The notes: generated by a model from the sequence alone, not told the origin. Shown: positions 28,112-38,006, counted from the stretch's first letter. The stretch: 64,000 bases of DNA from Candidatus Syntrophocurvum alkaliphilum (GCF_009734445.1 NZ_CP046457.1:496001-560000); one strand, 5' to 3'. A program made the numbers and translations.

Positions 28112-28842
28112 CTTAAAGAGAGCCTCCTTAATCCTATTTTAATTAGTCGTTCTGCTATTAATCCAATAATTACTGCAATTAGAGTTAATGCATATACCTG
28201 TGGAATATTAACTTCCCATCTTGCAGCTAAAATTAAAACCCCTAAACCATTGTTTCCGGCTAGATATTCTGCTACTAGGATGACCTTCCAAGCCTGTCCT
28301 ATGGTTACATCAACAACTGCAATTATAAAAGGTACAAGTGATCCTAAGTATATATCTTTAAAAACAGTTTTGAATGGAACCCGATAAACTTTAGCAACTT
28401 CAATTAATCTATTATCAAGACTTTTTACTCCAGCAACAGTTGTTAATATTGCAATAGGTAGAAGTGATAAAACAGCTATAAACACTGGTCCCTTCCAACC
28501 TATTCCCCAAGCAAAAATCACTAAAGATAACCACGAAACTACAGGTACAGCTTGTATTATAAGGATTATTGGTCTAAACATATCGTATAAAGGAGTAAAC
28601 ATGCCCAGTATTAAACCTACTAAAACTCCAAAAAACATTACAATTACAAGAGTTAGGACTACCTTCCAAATAGTATGGAAAGCAGCCATAATAATTGTAT
28701 TATCAAAAAATAAATTAAAAAATATACCAAAAACCTCATTAGGTGGTGGCAATATAATAGCTTCATCAAGAATAAAAGCTGTTAAATACCAAATAGCAAT
28801 AAATACTGCAATTCCAACTAAAGAGCGAAGAAACTGAATCAT
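28096..28842 (-). CDS. ABC transporter permease, SsuC/TauC-like
   Basis: A 248-residue membrane protein with about six hydrophobic segments and the permease EAA loop near residue 150 (VAKVYRVPFKTVFKDIYLGSLVPFI). It belongs to the BPD transporter family of nitrate/sulfonate/taurine importers. The N-terminus is hydrophobic (LVGIAVFIAIWYLTAFIL). It overlaps the upstream binding-protein gene by 4 bases (ATGA) and the downstream ATPase gene by 16, so all three are translationally coupled. Confidence 0.92.
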   Translation of the reverse strand: MIQFLRSLVGIAVFIAIWYLTAFILDEAIILPPPNEVFGIFFNLFFDNTIIMAAFHTIWKVVLTLVIVMFFGVLVGLILGMFTPLYDMFRPIILIIQAVPVVSWLSLVIFAWGIGWKGPVFIAVLSLLPIAILTTVAGVKSLDNRLIEVAKVYRVPFKTVFKDIYLGSLVPFIIAVVDVTIGQAWKVILVAEYLAGNNGLGVLILAARWEVNIPQVYALTLIAVIIGLIAERLIKIGLRRLSLRWVPA

Positions 28843-29801
28843 TGAGCATAAAACCTTTCATCAGGTAATTCCCTAATACCCTGTGGATACAATTCTTGCA
28901 TTTTTCTTAAAAAGTCATCTACTTCTTCCTGACACCTAGATGCAGGTACATAGTAAAAATCAATTCTTGTAAGTGCATCTTTCATAATAGGTTGAGGTAT
29001 TGGTAATGTTTCTTGTGATACTTCTATAGCTTTATCAACATTTGCATTTGACCAGTTTATTGATGCATCAAAAAGTTGAACTATTTCTTGTGTTTCTTGA
29101 GGATACGAATCTAAAAAATCATTTTTTACAAAAAGTCCTGTTATCGGTATTCGCTCATTGGTTTCATTAATCTTACCCCAATACTCTTGTAAATCTAAAA
29201 CAATTTCTCCATTTCCATCATTTATTGCTAAGGAAGCAAAAGGCTCTGGAAGTGCTGCATAGTCTATTTTACCAGTCTGGAATAAAGTCACTATTTCTTG
29301 AGGTGGTGCATATTGTATTTCTACTTCACTTTCAGGGTCAACACCTTGTTTACTTAATGCAAACCTCATAAGTATATCTGCTGTTTGTCCACGACCAATA
29401 GGAGTATAGACTGTTTTTTCTTTCAAGGAACCCCAATCATTAAATTCTACTTCATTAGAAGCAACCATATAGAACACTTTCCAGTTATATACTCCTAACA
29501 TAGTAATATCGATACCACTATTATAAATGTTAGCGGCAGCAGTAACTGGAAGAACAGCAAATTGTCCACTATCAGAAGATAGCATAGCAATTGCTTCATC
29601 AGTGTTTTTATAAAAATGGACATCAACAGGTATGTCGGATTCTAACTTATCACCGGTTATTCCAGCAACTGGTATGACCGTTGGTCCTAATGGATTAAGA
29701 ATAGTTGGTTGAAATTCCGTTTCTTCTTGTGTTGAGCCTGTACCCCATACAATAATAACAATGATTATTATAGCGAATAATAAATAAATTAATCTTCGCA
29801 C
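28839..29801 (-). CDS. ABC transporter substrate-binding protein, SsuA/TauA (NMT1)-like
   Basis: A 320-residue extracytoplasmic binding protein. A hydrophobic N-terminus (LIYLLFAIIIIVIIVWG) is a signal peptide or membrane anchor. No lipobox cysteine follows it, unlike most Gram-positive binding proteins, so it may stay anchored by the uncleaved helix. The body (DEAIAMLSSDSGQFAVLPV, GRGQTADILMRFALS, YAALPEPFASLAI) resembles NMT1/SsuA-type proteins that bind sulfonates, pyrimidine precursors or other small anions. The start is GTG with GGGAGGG upstream. It is the first gene of the operon. Confidence 0.87.
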   Translation of the reverse strand: MRRLIYLLFAIIIIVIIVWGTGSTQEETEFQPTILNPLGPTVIPVAGITGDKLESDIPVDVHFYKNTDEAIAMLSSDSGQFAVLPVTAAANIYNSGIDITMLGVYNWKVFYMVASNEVEFNDWGSLKEKTVYTPIGRGQTADILMRFALSKQGVDPESEVEIQYAPPQEIVTLFQTGKIDYAALPEPFASLAINDGNGEIVLDLQEYWGKINETNERIPITGLFVKNDFLDSYPQETQEIVQLFDASINWSNANVDKAIEVSQETLPIPQPIMKDALTRIDFYYVPASRCQEEVDDFLRKMQELYPQGIRELPDERFYAQ

Positions 29802-29958
29802 TTAATTCCCTCCCTATCTAAATCTCTATAAAAATATAATACTTCACAAATATCGACATTAAAAGCATAATGTTAATTTTGTTATTACCAAGTATGTGTA
29901 ATTAGCTTGTATTTTAGGATAAAATACTAAATATAAACAATAAGAACGGAAGTGCTTT

Positions 29959-31440
29959 ATGAATATTTTTTGTTTTTTGAATCCTAGCAAATTATATAAT
30001 TATATACACGACTTATTGAGACTAGCTTATCCAAATGCAACTATTTACATAGATAATACAAACCAATCAGATATAATAGTAACTATTAAAGTTATATCTA
30101 CTGATGAATTAATTATTATAGAAGGGGGGATTGACTCCTTAGATAAAAAAACAAACTTAAGAAAAGAGTTTAATATAAAGGTGTCTGACCAAGCTAGTAA
30201 TCAAATTAGAAAGTTTACTAGACTATTTACATATGAGCTATTAAGTAAACATCTAAATAAAGAACTGAGTTCATATGGCATTTTAACGGGTATAAGGCCA
30301 ATTAAAATAATACATAGGCTATTAGATAAAGGTTATACAAAAAATGAAATAAGAAATGAAATGAATTCAGAATATAGAGTCAAAAAAGAAAAAACTGACT
30401 TACTTTTAACGGTAGCATTAAATAATCGGGAATACTTATTAAGTTCTGATGATACAAGAAGATATATAAGTGTTTATATAGGCATACCTTATTGTCCTTC
30501 AAGATGCTATTATTGTTCATTTCCTGGTGCAGTCCTTAAAAATTATGAAACAGATATTCCTCCCTTTTTGTCTAGTTTGGTTAAAGAAATTCAGGCAATC
30601 AGTAATGTTATAAAAGAAAAGAACATTGCTGTACAAAACATATATTTAGGGGGAGGAACTCCTACTATATTAAATGAAGAAGATATGGTTAGTTTATTGA
30701 AAACCATAAAGGACAAGCTAGTTAGTAAAGCTACTACTGAGATAACAGTTGAAGCTGGAAGACCTGATACCATAAGTTTAAATAAGCTAAAAATATTAAA
30801 GGAATATGGGGTTGAAAGAATCTGCATTAATCCACAAACGATGAAAGCGGATACTCTTAAAATTATAGGTAGAAATCATGATATTTCTCAATTTAAAAAA
30901 GTTATAGAATGGGCAAAAAAAATAGGCTTTAAACAAATAAATACAGACTTGATAGTGGGATTTGAGCAAGAAAATATTGATGATAATATTTTAACATTAC
31001 ATAAGGTTTTAGAGTTTGAGCCAGAGAATATAACCGTTCACACTCTTGCTACAAAAAAAGGTTCTTTGCTAATGGAAAAAGAAGGAAAACGAAATGTTTT
31101 AGATAAAGTAGATATTATAAAAAAAACAATAGATAAGATAAACTCAATTTTAATTAAAAATCGTTACGAACCTTATTATTTATATCGTCAAAAATTTATG
31201 TATGCAAACATGGAGAACGTAGGATATTCTTTATCAGGAAATTATTGTAATTACAACATTCAAGTAATGGAAGAACGACAGACAATTCTTGGTTTAGGCG
31301 GAGGTGCTTCAAGCAAGTTTATTAATCCAGATGATTTTACATTAGTGTCTATATATAATCCTAAGAATCCTAATGCTTACATAAAATCGGTTGAAGAGCT
31401 TATTAGACGCAAAGTTGACAAGCTAATGACCGTAAATTAG
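29959..31440 (+). CDS. hemZ: Radical SAM coproporphyrinogen dehydrogenase HemZ
   Basis: A 493-residue radical SAM protein. The [4Fe-4S]/SAM motif is CPSRCYYCSF near residue 178, followed by YLGGGTPT, VEAGRPDT and ERICINPQTM, typical of the HemN/HemW/HemZ group. The long N-terminal domain with YGILTGIRPIKIIHRLLDKG is specific to HemZ. By family it would oxidise coproporphyrinogen III without oxygen; the family's exact role is debated. It sits just before hisS-aspS, a common clostridial arrangement. It may support haem for the FdnI cytochrome, but no other haem genes are in view. Confidence 0.88.
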   Translation: MNIFCFLNPSKLYNYIHDLLRLAYPNATIYIDNTNQSDIIVTIKVISTDELIIIEGGIDSLDKKTNLRKEFNIKVSDQASNQIRKFTRLFTYELLSKHLNKELSSYGILTGIRPIKIIHRLLDKGYTKNEIRNEMNSEYRVKKEKTDLLLTVALNNREYLLSSDDTRRYISVYIGIPYCPSRCYYCSFPGAVLKNYETDIPPFLSSLVKEIQAISNVIKEKNIAVQNIYLGGGTPTILNEEDMVSLLKTIKDKLVSKATTEITVEAGRPDTISLNKLKILKEYGVERICINPQTMKADTLKIIGRNHDISQFKKVIEWAKKIGFKQINTDLIVGFEQENIDDNILTLHKVLEFEPENITVHTLATKKGSLLMEKEGKRNVLDKVDIIKKTIDKINSILIKNRYEPYYLYRQKFMYANMENVGYSLSGNYCNYNIQVMEERQTILGLGGGASSKFINPDDFTLVSIYNPKNPNAYIKSVEELIRRKVDKLMTVN

Positions 31441-31474
31441 AATTATCCAAGGAATGTTTTAATGGAGGAAAATT

Positions 31475-32731
31475 ATGAAAATACAAGCTCCTAGAGGTAC
31501 ATATGATATTTTACCTGAAGAATCCTGGAAATGGCAGTACGTTGAGCAAGTTATTAAGGAAACTGCTGAATTATTTGGCTACAAAGAAGTAAGAACACCT
31601 ATATTTGAGCACACTGAATTATTTGAACGTGGGGTAGGAGAGAGTACAGATATAGTTGCTAAAGAGATGTATACATTTACAGATAAAGCTGAACGAAGTA
31701 TAACCCTACGCCCAGAAGGAACAGCTTCATGTGTTCGTTCGTTCGTTGAAAATCGCTTATTCGGTGGGGTTTTACCTATAAAATGGTATTATTTTGGCCC
31801 AATGTTTCGTTATGACAGACCACAAACAGGGAGATATAGGCAATTTTATCAATTTGGTGTAGAGGCATTTGGAAGTGATAGTCCGTTACTAGATGTTGAG
31901 ATAATATTACTTCTTGTAGAAATTTTAACTAAATTAGAGCTTACTGATTATGAATTACACATTAATTCGGTAGGATGTCTAGAATGTCGAACAGTATATC
32001 GTCAAAAGCTGATAGATTACATTACACCTATAAGCAAAAAGCTTTGTAAAGACTGTAATAGTAGATATGACAATAACCCATTACGAGTGCTTGATTGTAA
32101 AAATGACACTTGTAAGCAAGCAATAGAAGGCTTTCCTATTTTATATAATAGTTTGTGTAATAATTGTACTAATCATTATCAAAGTGTTTTAAGTGTACTT
32201 AAGGATAATGAAATATCTTTTGTGCACGATGATAACCTTGTACGTGGCTTAGATTACTATACCAATACTGCATTTGAAGTACATTTAAAAAGTATAGGGG
32301 CTCAAAGTGCTATTGGTGGTGGCGGCAGATACGATAATTTAGTAGCACAATGTGGTGGCCCAGACACCCCTGGAATAGGATTTGCAATTGGTATGGAAAG
32401 ATTATTGCTTGCATTAGATGATAAAGTCAATTTAAATAAAGATAGTTTAGACACATTTGTAGTGGTTATGGATAAATCTTTTGAGTTATATGCAACAAAC
32501 TTATTAAATAAATTAAGGCGTGAAAATATAAAGGCTGATATAGATTATAACAATCGTAGTGCCAAAGCTCAGATGAAATATGCCCATAAATTAGGTGCTA
32601 AAACCACTATTTTTATAGGAGAAGAAGAAATAAAAACAGAAAAATTTACAATTAGAAACATGAAGACTAAAGATCAAGTTCAAGCAAACATTAGTGAATT
32701 AATATCAACAGTAAAAAACATTATTAGCTAG
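31475..32731 (+). CDS. hisS: Histidine--tRNA ligase
   Basis: A 418-residue class II synthetase. Motifs: PRGTYDILPEE start, RTPIFEHTELFERGVGESTDIV, motif 2 FRYDRPQTGRYRQFYQFGVE, the histidine-specific LVRGLDYYTNTAFE, and motif 3 GGGGRYDNLV...GIGFAIGMERLLL. The C-terminal anticodon-binding domain follows. ATG at 31475 has ATGGAGGA upstream. It forms an operon with aspS (22 bases apart). Confidence 0.97.
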   Translation: MKIQAPRGTYDILPEESWKWQYVEQVIKETAELFGYKEVRTPIFEHTELFERGVGESTDIVAKEMYTFTDKAERSITLRPEGTASCVRSFVENRLFGGVLPIKWYYFGPMFRYDRPQTGRYRQFYQFGVEAFGSDSPLLDVEIILLLVEILTKLELTDYELHINSVGCLECRTVYRQKLIDYITPISKKLCKDCNSRYDNNPLRVLDCKNDTCKQAIEGFPILYNSLCNNCTNHYQSVLSVLKDNEISFVHDDNLVRGLDYYTNTAFEVHLKSIGAQSAIGGGGRYDNLVAQCGGPDTPGIGFAIGMERLLLALDDKVNLNKDSLDTFVVVMDKSFELYATNLLNKLRRENIKADIDYNNRSAKAQMKYAHKLGAKTTIFIGEEEIKTEKFTIRNMKTKDQVQANISELISTVKNIIS

Positions 32732-32753
32732 CTATTTAAGGAGGAAATAATTG

Positions 32754-34514
32754 ATGAAAAGGACTCATAATGCAACAGATATTGATGTTAGTAATATTGA
32801 ACAGGAAGTAATACTTAGTGGATGGGTTGATACCAGGAGAGATCATGGTGGTCTTATATTTATAGATTTACGTGACCGCTCAGGTATTATTCAAATTGTT
32901 TTTAGTCCAGATGTAAATCTAGAGGCATTTCACTTAGCAGAACAAGTAAGAGGAGAATATGTTGTTGCAGTAAGAGGAAAAGTTTCTAAGCGCCCTCAAG
33001 ATACTGAAAACCCAAGCTTAAAGACAGGTGAAGTAGAGGTTTATGTAGAGGAAATGGAATTATTAAATGCTGCTAAAACCCCACCCTTTTACATAGAAGA
33101 CAATGTGGAAGTTGATGAATTACTTAAGTTAAAGTATAGATATCTAGATTTAAGAAGACCAGAGATGCAAAACAATTTAATGCTAAGACATCGTGTAATT
33201 AAAACCATGAGAGACTATCTTGACAATAAGGGTTTTGCCGAAATAGAAACACCCATTTTAACTAAAAGCACTCCTGAAGGTGCTAGAGATTATCTAGTTC
33301 CAAGTAGAGTAAATGCAGGTGAATTTTTTGCTCTTCCACAATCCCCTCAAATTTTTAAGCAAATTTTAATGGTTGCAGGTACTGAGAGGTACTTTCAAAT
33401 AGCAAGATGTTTTAGAGATGAAGATTTAAGAGCTGATAGACAGCCTGAATTTACTCAACTAGATATGGAAATGTCTTTTATTGATGAAGAAGATATATTT
33501 ACAATAGTTGAAGAAATGATGGCAAAGATTTTTGAAGAAGGTACTAATCAAGAAATTAAAACTCCATTTCCAAGAATAACTTATAATGAAGCTATCACCA
33601 AATATGGTTCAGATAGGCCTGATCTTAGATTTGGACTAGAAATTTTAGATTTAACAGAATTAGTTCAAGATGTAGAATTTAAAGTGTTTGCTAGTGCTAT
33701 AAAATCTGGAGGAGTAGTAAGAGCACTAAATGCTAAGAAATGTGGTTCATTTTCTAGAAAAGAAATTGATGATTTGACAAACATAGCAATAGAAAATGGT
33801 GCTAAAGGAATGGCTTGGATAGTTGTAGGTGAAAATGAACTAAAATCTCCTATAATAAAGTTTTTTGAAGAAGAAAAATTACAGTCTATTCTTAAGGAAT
33901 TAGAAGCAGAGCCAGGAGATTTACTATTATTCAGTGCGGATTCTGAAGATATTGTTGCTAAGGTTTTAGGTGTGATTAGGTTAGAGCTTGCAAAGAGATT
34001 AGATATAATTGATAATAATAAACTTTCTTTTGCATGGATCACGGATTTCCCATTAGTGGAATATGATGCAGAAGAAAAAAGATATGTAGCAGTTCATCAC
34101 CCATTTACTGCTCCAAAAGTCAATGATATTGAAGAAATGATAAATAACCCAGATAGTATTAAAGCAAGAGCTTATGATTTAGTATTAAATGGAATTGAAA
34201 TTGGTGGAGGAAGTATAAGGATTCACAAACGAGATTGGCAGGAAAAAATGTTTGCACTTTTAGGGTTAACCCCTGAAGAGTCCCAAGAAAAATTTGGTTT
34301 TATGCTTGAGGCTTTCGAATATGGAACACCTCCACACGGAGGAATAGCTTTTGGTATAGATAGGTTGTTGATGCTTATGGCAAAACGTGATAGCATTCGT
34401 GATGTTATAGCATTTCCTAAAACGCAAAAAGCAACTTGTCCAATGACCGAAGCACCGTCTAATGTTAACTCTAAACAGTTAAGAGAGCTTTCAATAAAAC
34501 TAAGAGAGCAATAG
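32754..34514 (+). CDS. aspS: Aspartate--tRNA ligase
   Basis: A 586-residue bacterial-type AspRS: N-terminal OB anticodon-binding domain (GWVDTRRDHGGLIFIDLRDRSG), class II core (TPILTKSTPEGARDYLVPSR, FRDEDLRADRQPEFTQLDMEMSF), the bacterial GAD insertion domain around residues 290-420, and motif 3 HGGIAFGIDRLLM. Cytoplasmic. I take ATG 32754 as start with AAGGAGG 9 bases upstream; an adjacent TTG at 32751 is possible. Followed by 6S RNA. Confidence 0.97.
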   Translation: MKRTHNATDIDVSNIEQEVILSGWVDTRRDHGGLIFIDLRDRSGIIQIVFSPDVNLEAFHLAEQVRGEYVVAVRGKVSKRPQDTENPSLKTGEVEVYVEEMELLNAAKTPPFYIEDNVEVDELLKLKYRYLDLRRPEMQNNLMLRHRVIKTMRDYLDNKGFAEIETPILTKSTPEGARDYLVPSRVNAGEFFALPQSPQIFKQILMVAGTERYFQIARCFRDEDLRADRQPEFTQLDMEMSFIDEEDIFTIVEEMMAKIFEEGTNQEIKTPFPRITYNEAITKYGSDRPDLRFGLEILDLTELVQDVEFKVFASAIKSGGVVRALNAKKCGSFSRKEIDDLTNIAIENGAKGMAWIVVGENELKSPIIKFFEEEKLQSILKELEAEPGDLLLFSADSEDIVAKVLGVIRLELAKRLDIIDNNKLSFAWITDFPLVEYDAEEKRYVAVHHPFTAPKVNDIEEMINNPDSIKARAYDLVLNGIEIGGGSIRIHKRDWQEKMFALLGLTPEESQEKFGFMLEAFEYGTPPHGGIAFGIDRLLMLMAKRDSIRDVIAFPKTQKATCPMTEAPSNVNSKQLRELSIKLREQ

Positions 34515-34556
34515 CTTACAATGGTTGATTTACCGGATAATGACAATTTAGTATCC

Positions 34557-34585
34557 TTGAAGATTAACCTAATCTATGATATGCT
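34557..34585 (+). promoter_or_regulatory. Possible promoter for 6S RNA
   Basis: TTGAAG at 34557-34562, a 17-base spacer and TATGCT at 34580-34585. It lies between the aspS stop and the 6S RNA. The predicted start would put about 25 unpaired bases before the RNA's closing stem. Confidence 0.45.
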
Positions 34586-34617
34586 TTTCCTAGTAATAGT
34601 AAGAATATACAGTAAAA

Positions 34618-34808
34618 AGAAAATAGAGCTAACCCCTGCTGTGTACGTGAATAGCCTTTAAGTTTTTTCCAACACCAACAATAAGGGAGCTTGGACTCTG
34701 CATATGGCGTGTAAGCCCATCAAATGGGACACACTAAGTATGCAGGAGAGCACCCACCTGCAAGAGCGGGTTTAAACTTTGGCTTCACGGCTCGGTGGGG
34801 CTTTTTTT
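34618..34808 (+). ncRNA. ssrS: 6S RNA (regulator of sigma-A RNA polymerase)
   Basis: About 190 bases without a credible reading frame that fold into a long, bulged hairpin. The closing stem pairs ACCCCTGCTGTG at the 5' side with CACGG...GTGGGG at the 3' side. The middle carries the large-bubble sequence TTTAAGTTTTTTCCAACACC and a distal arm with GGCGTGTAAGCCC, as in Firmicutes 6S RNAs. A T-run ends it at 34801-34808. Its place between aspS and tcdA (yrvM) is one where Firmicutes carry 6S RNA. 6S RNA mimics an open promoter and holds RNA polymerase in slow growth. Ends are approximate. Confidence 0.85.
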
Positions 34809-34823
34809 ATGGAGGAAGAAAGT

Positions 34824-35525
34824 ATGGAAGCATTTAAGAGGACTAAGCTACTAATTGGTCAAGATGGCTTAGATATATTAAAGCAATCCTCAGTTTTGAT
34901 AGTTGGATTAGGAGGAGTAGGGTCTTATGCAACTGAGGCTATAGTTAGATGTGGTGTAGGAAATATTACAATAGTTGACTATGACTACATACAACAAAGC
35001 AATCTTAACAGGCAAATACCTGCTTTAACCTCAACAGTTGGAAAACTAAAAACAGAAGTTATGGCAAATAGAATTTTAGATATTAACCCATTTGTAAATT
35101 TAAAAGTTATAAATGATTCATACAACGAAAAAACAAGTAAAGATATCTTAACACGATACGACTATACTATAGATGCTATTGATTCTTTACCTGATAAAAT
35201 ACATCTTATTAAAACTTGTATAAACAAAAACCAACCAATCGTAAGCAGTATGGGAATGGCTAACAGGTTAGATCCATTAAAACTCAAAGTTGAAGATATA
35301 TCAAAAACATCCTGTTGTCCTATGGCAAGAAAAATCAGAAAAGAGTTAAGGATCTTAGGGGTTGAAAAAGGTCTTAAAGTAGTATTCTCCGAAGAAATCC
35401 CTGAAAAATTAAAGGAAGAAGATAGTGATACAAAATTAGGTAGTATATCATTTGTACCATCTACAGCAGGATTAATTTTAGCAAGTGTAGCAATTAATAA
35501 TATATTAGCAAATGGTGAACTATAA
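34824..35525 (+). CDS. tcdA: tRNA threonylcarbamoyladenosine dehydratase
   Basis: A 233-residue E1-like enzyme of the TcdA/CsdL/YrvM family, which cyclises t6A at position 37 of ANN-decoding tRNAs using ATP. Visible are the nucleotide-binding VLIVGLGGVGSYATEAIVRCG, the Arg finger region NLNRQ, DAIDSLPDKIHLI and SSMGMANRLDP. ATG 34824 is chosen because GGAGG lies 8 bases upstream. A longer frame from 34779 would run through the 6S RNA 3' end and is rejected. Confidence 0.92.
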   Translation: MEAFKRTKLLIGQDGLDILKQSSVLIVGLGGVGSYATEAIVRCGVGNITIVDYDYIQQSNLNRQIPALTSTVGKLKTEVMANRILDINPFVNLKVINDSYNEKTSKDILTRYDYTIDAIDSLPDKIHLIKTCINKNQPIVSSMGMANRLDPLKLKVEDISKTSCCPMARKIRKELRILGVEKGLKVVFSEEIPEKLKEEDSDTKLGSISFVPSTAGLILASVAINNILANGEL

Positions 35526-35576
35526 AAGAGCTTGTTGAAACATGAAAGGACAGGCACTATATTGAAAGGATTATGT

Positions 35577-36248
35577 ATGTTATCAAATAATGAAAAGTTA
35601 TTAATGCAAATATATAATTCATTATTAGGGCATTTTGGCCCTCAAGAATGGTGGCCTGCTGAGTCTAAATTAGAAATAATTATTGGTGCAATCCTTACTC
35701 AAGCAGTAGCATGGAGAAATGTTGAAAAAGCAATTAATAACTTAAAAAATAAAAATTTAATTGATGCACACAAGTTATTAGATATAGAAGAAGAGGAACT
35801 AGCTTTATTAATAAAACCTGCATTATACAATTATCAAAAAGCAAAAAAAATAAAAGTATTTATGAACTATTTAATTGACAATTATGACGGAAATTTAGAT
35901 TTAATGTTTAATAACTCTTTGCACAAATTACGTAATGAATTATTATCAATATGGGGAATTGGTGAAGAAACTGCAGACTCTATTCTTTTATATGCTGGTA
36001 ATTATCCAATATTTGTTGTTGATGCATATACAAAAAGGATTTTTTACCGAGTTAGTTTAACAAGTGAAAAAATATCTTATAAAGAAATGCAACAATTTCT
36101 ACAGCAAAATTTACAACCAAGTGTTGAAGTATATAATGAGTATCATGCATTAATAGTTTCACTAGGTGCAGTTTATTGCAAAAAGAAAAATCCTTTATGT
36201 AACAGTTGTCCAATTATTAAAAATTGCAAATTTCAGAAGGGAAAATAA
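35577..36248 (+). CDS. HhH-GPD DNA glycosylase with [4Fe-4S] site, MagIII/EndoIII-like
   Basis: A 223-residue base-excision repair protein. It has the helix-hairpin-helix [17 protein letters not shown], catalytic Asp in [13 protein letters not shown], and a C-terminal iron-sulfur loop with C-X6-C-X2-C-X5-C spacing ([17 protein letters not shown]). EndoIII has a catalytic Lys in the hairpin (GVGRKTA); here the position is Glu, as expected of a monofunctional glycosylase. The hairpin and an N-terminal [19 protein letters not shown] resemble 3-methyladenine glycosylase MagIII. The likely role is removal of alkylated bases. ATG 35577 has GAAAGGA upstream; a TTG at 35532 is less likely. Confidence 0.85.
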   Translation: MLSNNEKLLMQIYNSLLGHFGPQEWWPAESKLEIIIGAILTQAVAWRNVEKAINNLKNKNLIDAHKLLDIEEEELALLIKPALYNYQKAKKIKVFMNYLIDNYDGNLDLMFNNSLHKLRNELLSIWGIGEETADSILLYAGNYPIFVVDAYTKRIFYRVSLTSEKISYKEMQQFLQQNLQPSVEVYNEYHALIVSLGAVYCKKKNPLCNSCPIIKNCKFQKGK

Positions 36249-36264
36249 AGAAGGAGGTAGAAAA

Positions 36265-37563
36265 TTGTATTGGGATAAAGAAAAAGAATGTATGCCTCAA
36301 GAAGAATTAAAAAATTTACAGCTTAGACGTTTAAAAGAAATAGTTTATCGTGTTTATGCATTTGTTCCTGCTTATAAGGAAAAAATGGATGAAGTAGGCA
36401 TAAGACCAGATGATATCAATAGTTTAGAAGACTTAAAAAAATTACCCTTTACTAACAAACAGGATTTACGGGATAATTATCCATTTAACCTTTTTGCCAT
36501 CCCTATGTCAGATGTAGTTAGAATTCACTCTTCATCAGGTACCACTGGAAAACCAACAGTAGTTGGATATTCAAAACGAGATATTGAAATATGGGCAGAA
36601 TTAATGGCAAGGGCTTTGTGTAGTGCTGGTGCTTCTAAACACTCTGTAATACATAATGCATATGGATATGGACTTTTTACAGGTGGTTTAGGTGTACATT
36701 ATGGTGCAGAGAGGTTAGGTGCATCTGTTATTCCAACTTCGGGTGGGAATACCAAAAGACAAATATTGCTAATGCAAGATTTTGGTTCAACAGTATTAAC
36801 ATGTACTCCATCATACGCTTTGTTTATGCATGAGGTTATTGAAGAAATGGGAATAAAACCTTCTGATTTAAAGCTTAAAGCTGGTATATTTGGTGCTGAA
36901 CCTTGGTCTGAAAATATGAGAAGAGAAATAGAAACTAAGCTAGAAATAGATGCATATGATATATATGGTCTAAGTGAAATTATTGGTCCAGGTGTGGCCA
37001 TTGAGTGTCCATGTAAAAATGGACTACATATAGCAGAGGATCATTTCATTGCAGAAATTATTGACCCGATTACCGAAGAAGTTCTACCAGATGGCGCTCA
37101 AGGAGAATTAGTAATAACTACTATAACCAAAGAAGCCTTACCAATAATAAGATATAGGACTAGAGATCTTACAGCATTACAAAGAGATAAATGTGAATGT
37201 GGAAGAACTCATGTTAGAATGCAAAAAGTTTTAGGGCGATCTGATGATATGGTAATAATACGTGGTGTTAATATTTTTCCTTCTATGATAGAAAGTGTTT
37301 TATTGAATATACCAGGGGTAGAACCACATTATCAATTAATAGTTGATAGAATAGGTAATTTAGATGTTTTAGAAGTTCAAGTTGAAGTATCTGAAAAAAT
37401 ATTTAGTGATGAAATTAGGAAGCTTGAAGGACTAAGAAAAACTTTAACTGCAGAATTAGAAAGTGCGTTAGGAATAGGAGTGAAAGTTCGCTTAGTCGAA
37501 CCTAGGACAATAGAGAGAAGTGAAGGTAAAGCAAAAAGAGTTATTGATAAGCGTGAATTTTAA
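36265..37563 (+). CDS. paaK: Phenylacetate--CoA ligase
   Basis: A 432-residue AMP-forming aryl-acid CoA ligase. Motifs: YWDKEKECM start, the P-loop-like [31 protein letters not shown], and the C-terminal [20 protein letters not shown]. It activates phenylacetate or another arylacetate with ATP and CoA, and in amino-acid-fermenting anaerobes it acts after aromatic 2-oxoacid oxidation. The start is TTG 36265 with AAGGAGGT 7 bases upstream; the frame extending back into the glycosylase gene is not used. It is followed by an ACT-domain gene 14 bases later, a usual pair. Confidence 0.93.
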   Translation: MYWDKEKECMPQEELKNLQLRRLKEIVYRVYAFVPAYKEKMDEVGIRPDDINSLEDLKKLPFTNKQDLRDNYPFNLFAIPMSDVVRIHSSSGTTGKPTVVGYSKRDIEIWAELMARALCSAGASKHSVIHNAYGYGLFTGGLGVHYGAERLGASVIPTSGGNTKRQILLMQDFGSTVLTCTPSYALFMHEVIEEMGIKPSDLKLKAGIFGAEPWSENMRREIETKLEIDAYDIYGLSEIIGPGVAIECPCKNGLHIAEDHFIAEIIDPITEEVLPDGAQGELVITTITKEALPIIRYRTRDLTALQRDKCECGRTHVRMQKVLGRSDDMVIIRGVNIFPSMIESVLLNIPGVEPHYQLIVDRIGNLDVLEVQVEVSEKIFSDEIRKLEGLRKTLTAELESALGIGVKVRLVEPRTIERSEGKAKRVIDKREF

Positions 37564-37577
37564 GGAGGGCTAATTTT

Positions 37578-38006
37578 ATGGCTAAACAAATATCAGTATT
37601 TCTTGAGAATAAGGCAGGTAGATTATCACATGTAACTAGAGTATTAGGTGATGCAAAAATTAATATTAGAGCATTATCTATTGCGGATACCTCAGACTTT
37701 GGAATCTTACGTATAATAGTAAGTGATCCTGATAGAGCATATAAAATACTAAAAGAAGCTGGTTTCACAGTTAGTGAAACAGAGGTTATTGCTGTACAAA
37801 TACCTGACTCACCAGGAGGGCTTGCTACAGTACTAGAACAAATGTCTGAAGCAAATTTAAATATTGAATATCTGTATGCTTTTTTAGGAACATCTGAAAA
37901 TAATGCATTAGTTATTTTTAAAGTGGAAGATATAGAGCAAGCCATGCAAACATTTAAAGAAAAACAGATTAAGTTTTTAGATGAGAACCAATTATATACT
38001 TTGTAG
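37578..38006 (+). CDS. Tandem ACT-domain protein
   Basis: A 142-residue protein consisting of two ACT domains: residues 1-70 (ISVFLENKAGRLSHVTRVLG, INIRALSIADT) and 70-142 (VQIPDSPGGLATVLEQMSE, LNIEYLYAFLG). ACT domains bind amino acids and regulate metabolism. Stand-alone double-ACT proteins often follow paaK in anaerobes, where they may sense aromatic or branched amino acids. No enzyme domain is present. ATG follows AAGGAGGGC. Confidence 0.9.
   Translation: MAKQISVFLENKAGRLSHVTRVLGDAKINIRALSIADTSDFGILRIIVSDPDRAYKILKEAGFTVSETEVIAVQIPDSPGGLATVLEQMSEANLNIEYLYAFLGTSENNALVIFKVEDIEQAMQTFKEKQIKFLDENQLYTL

Noticed and set aside
34779-34823. N-terminal extension of tcdA
   Set aside because: It runs through the 3' stem and terminator of the 6S RNA; GGAGG lies at the right distance from ATG 34824.
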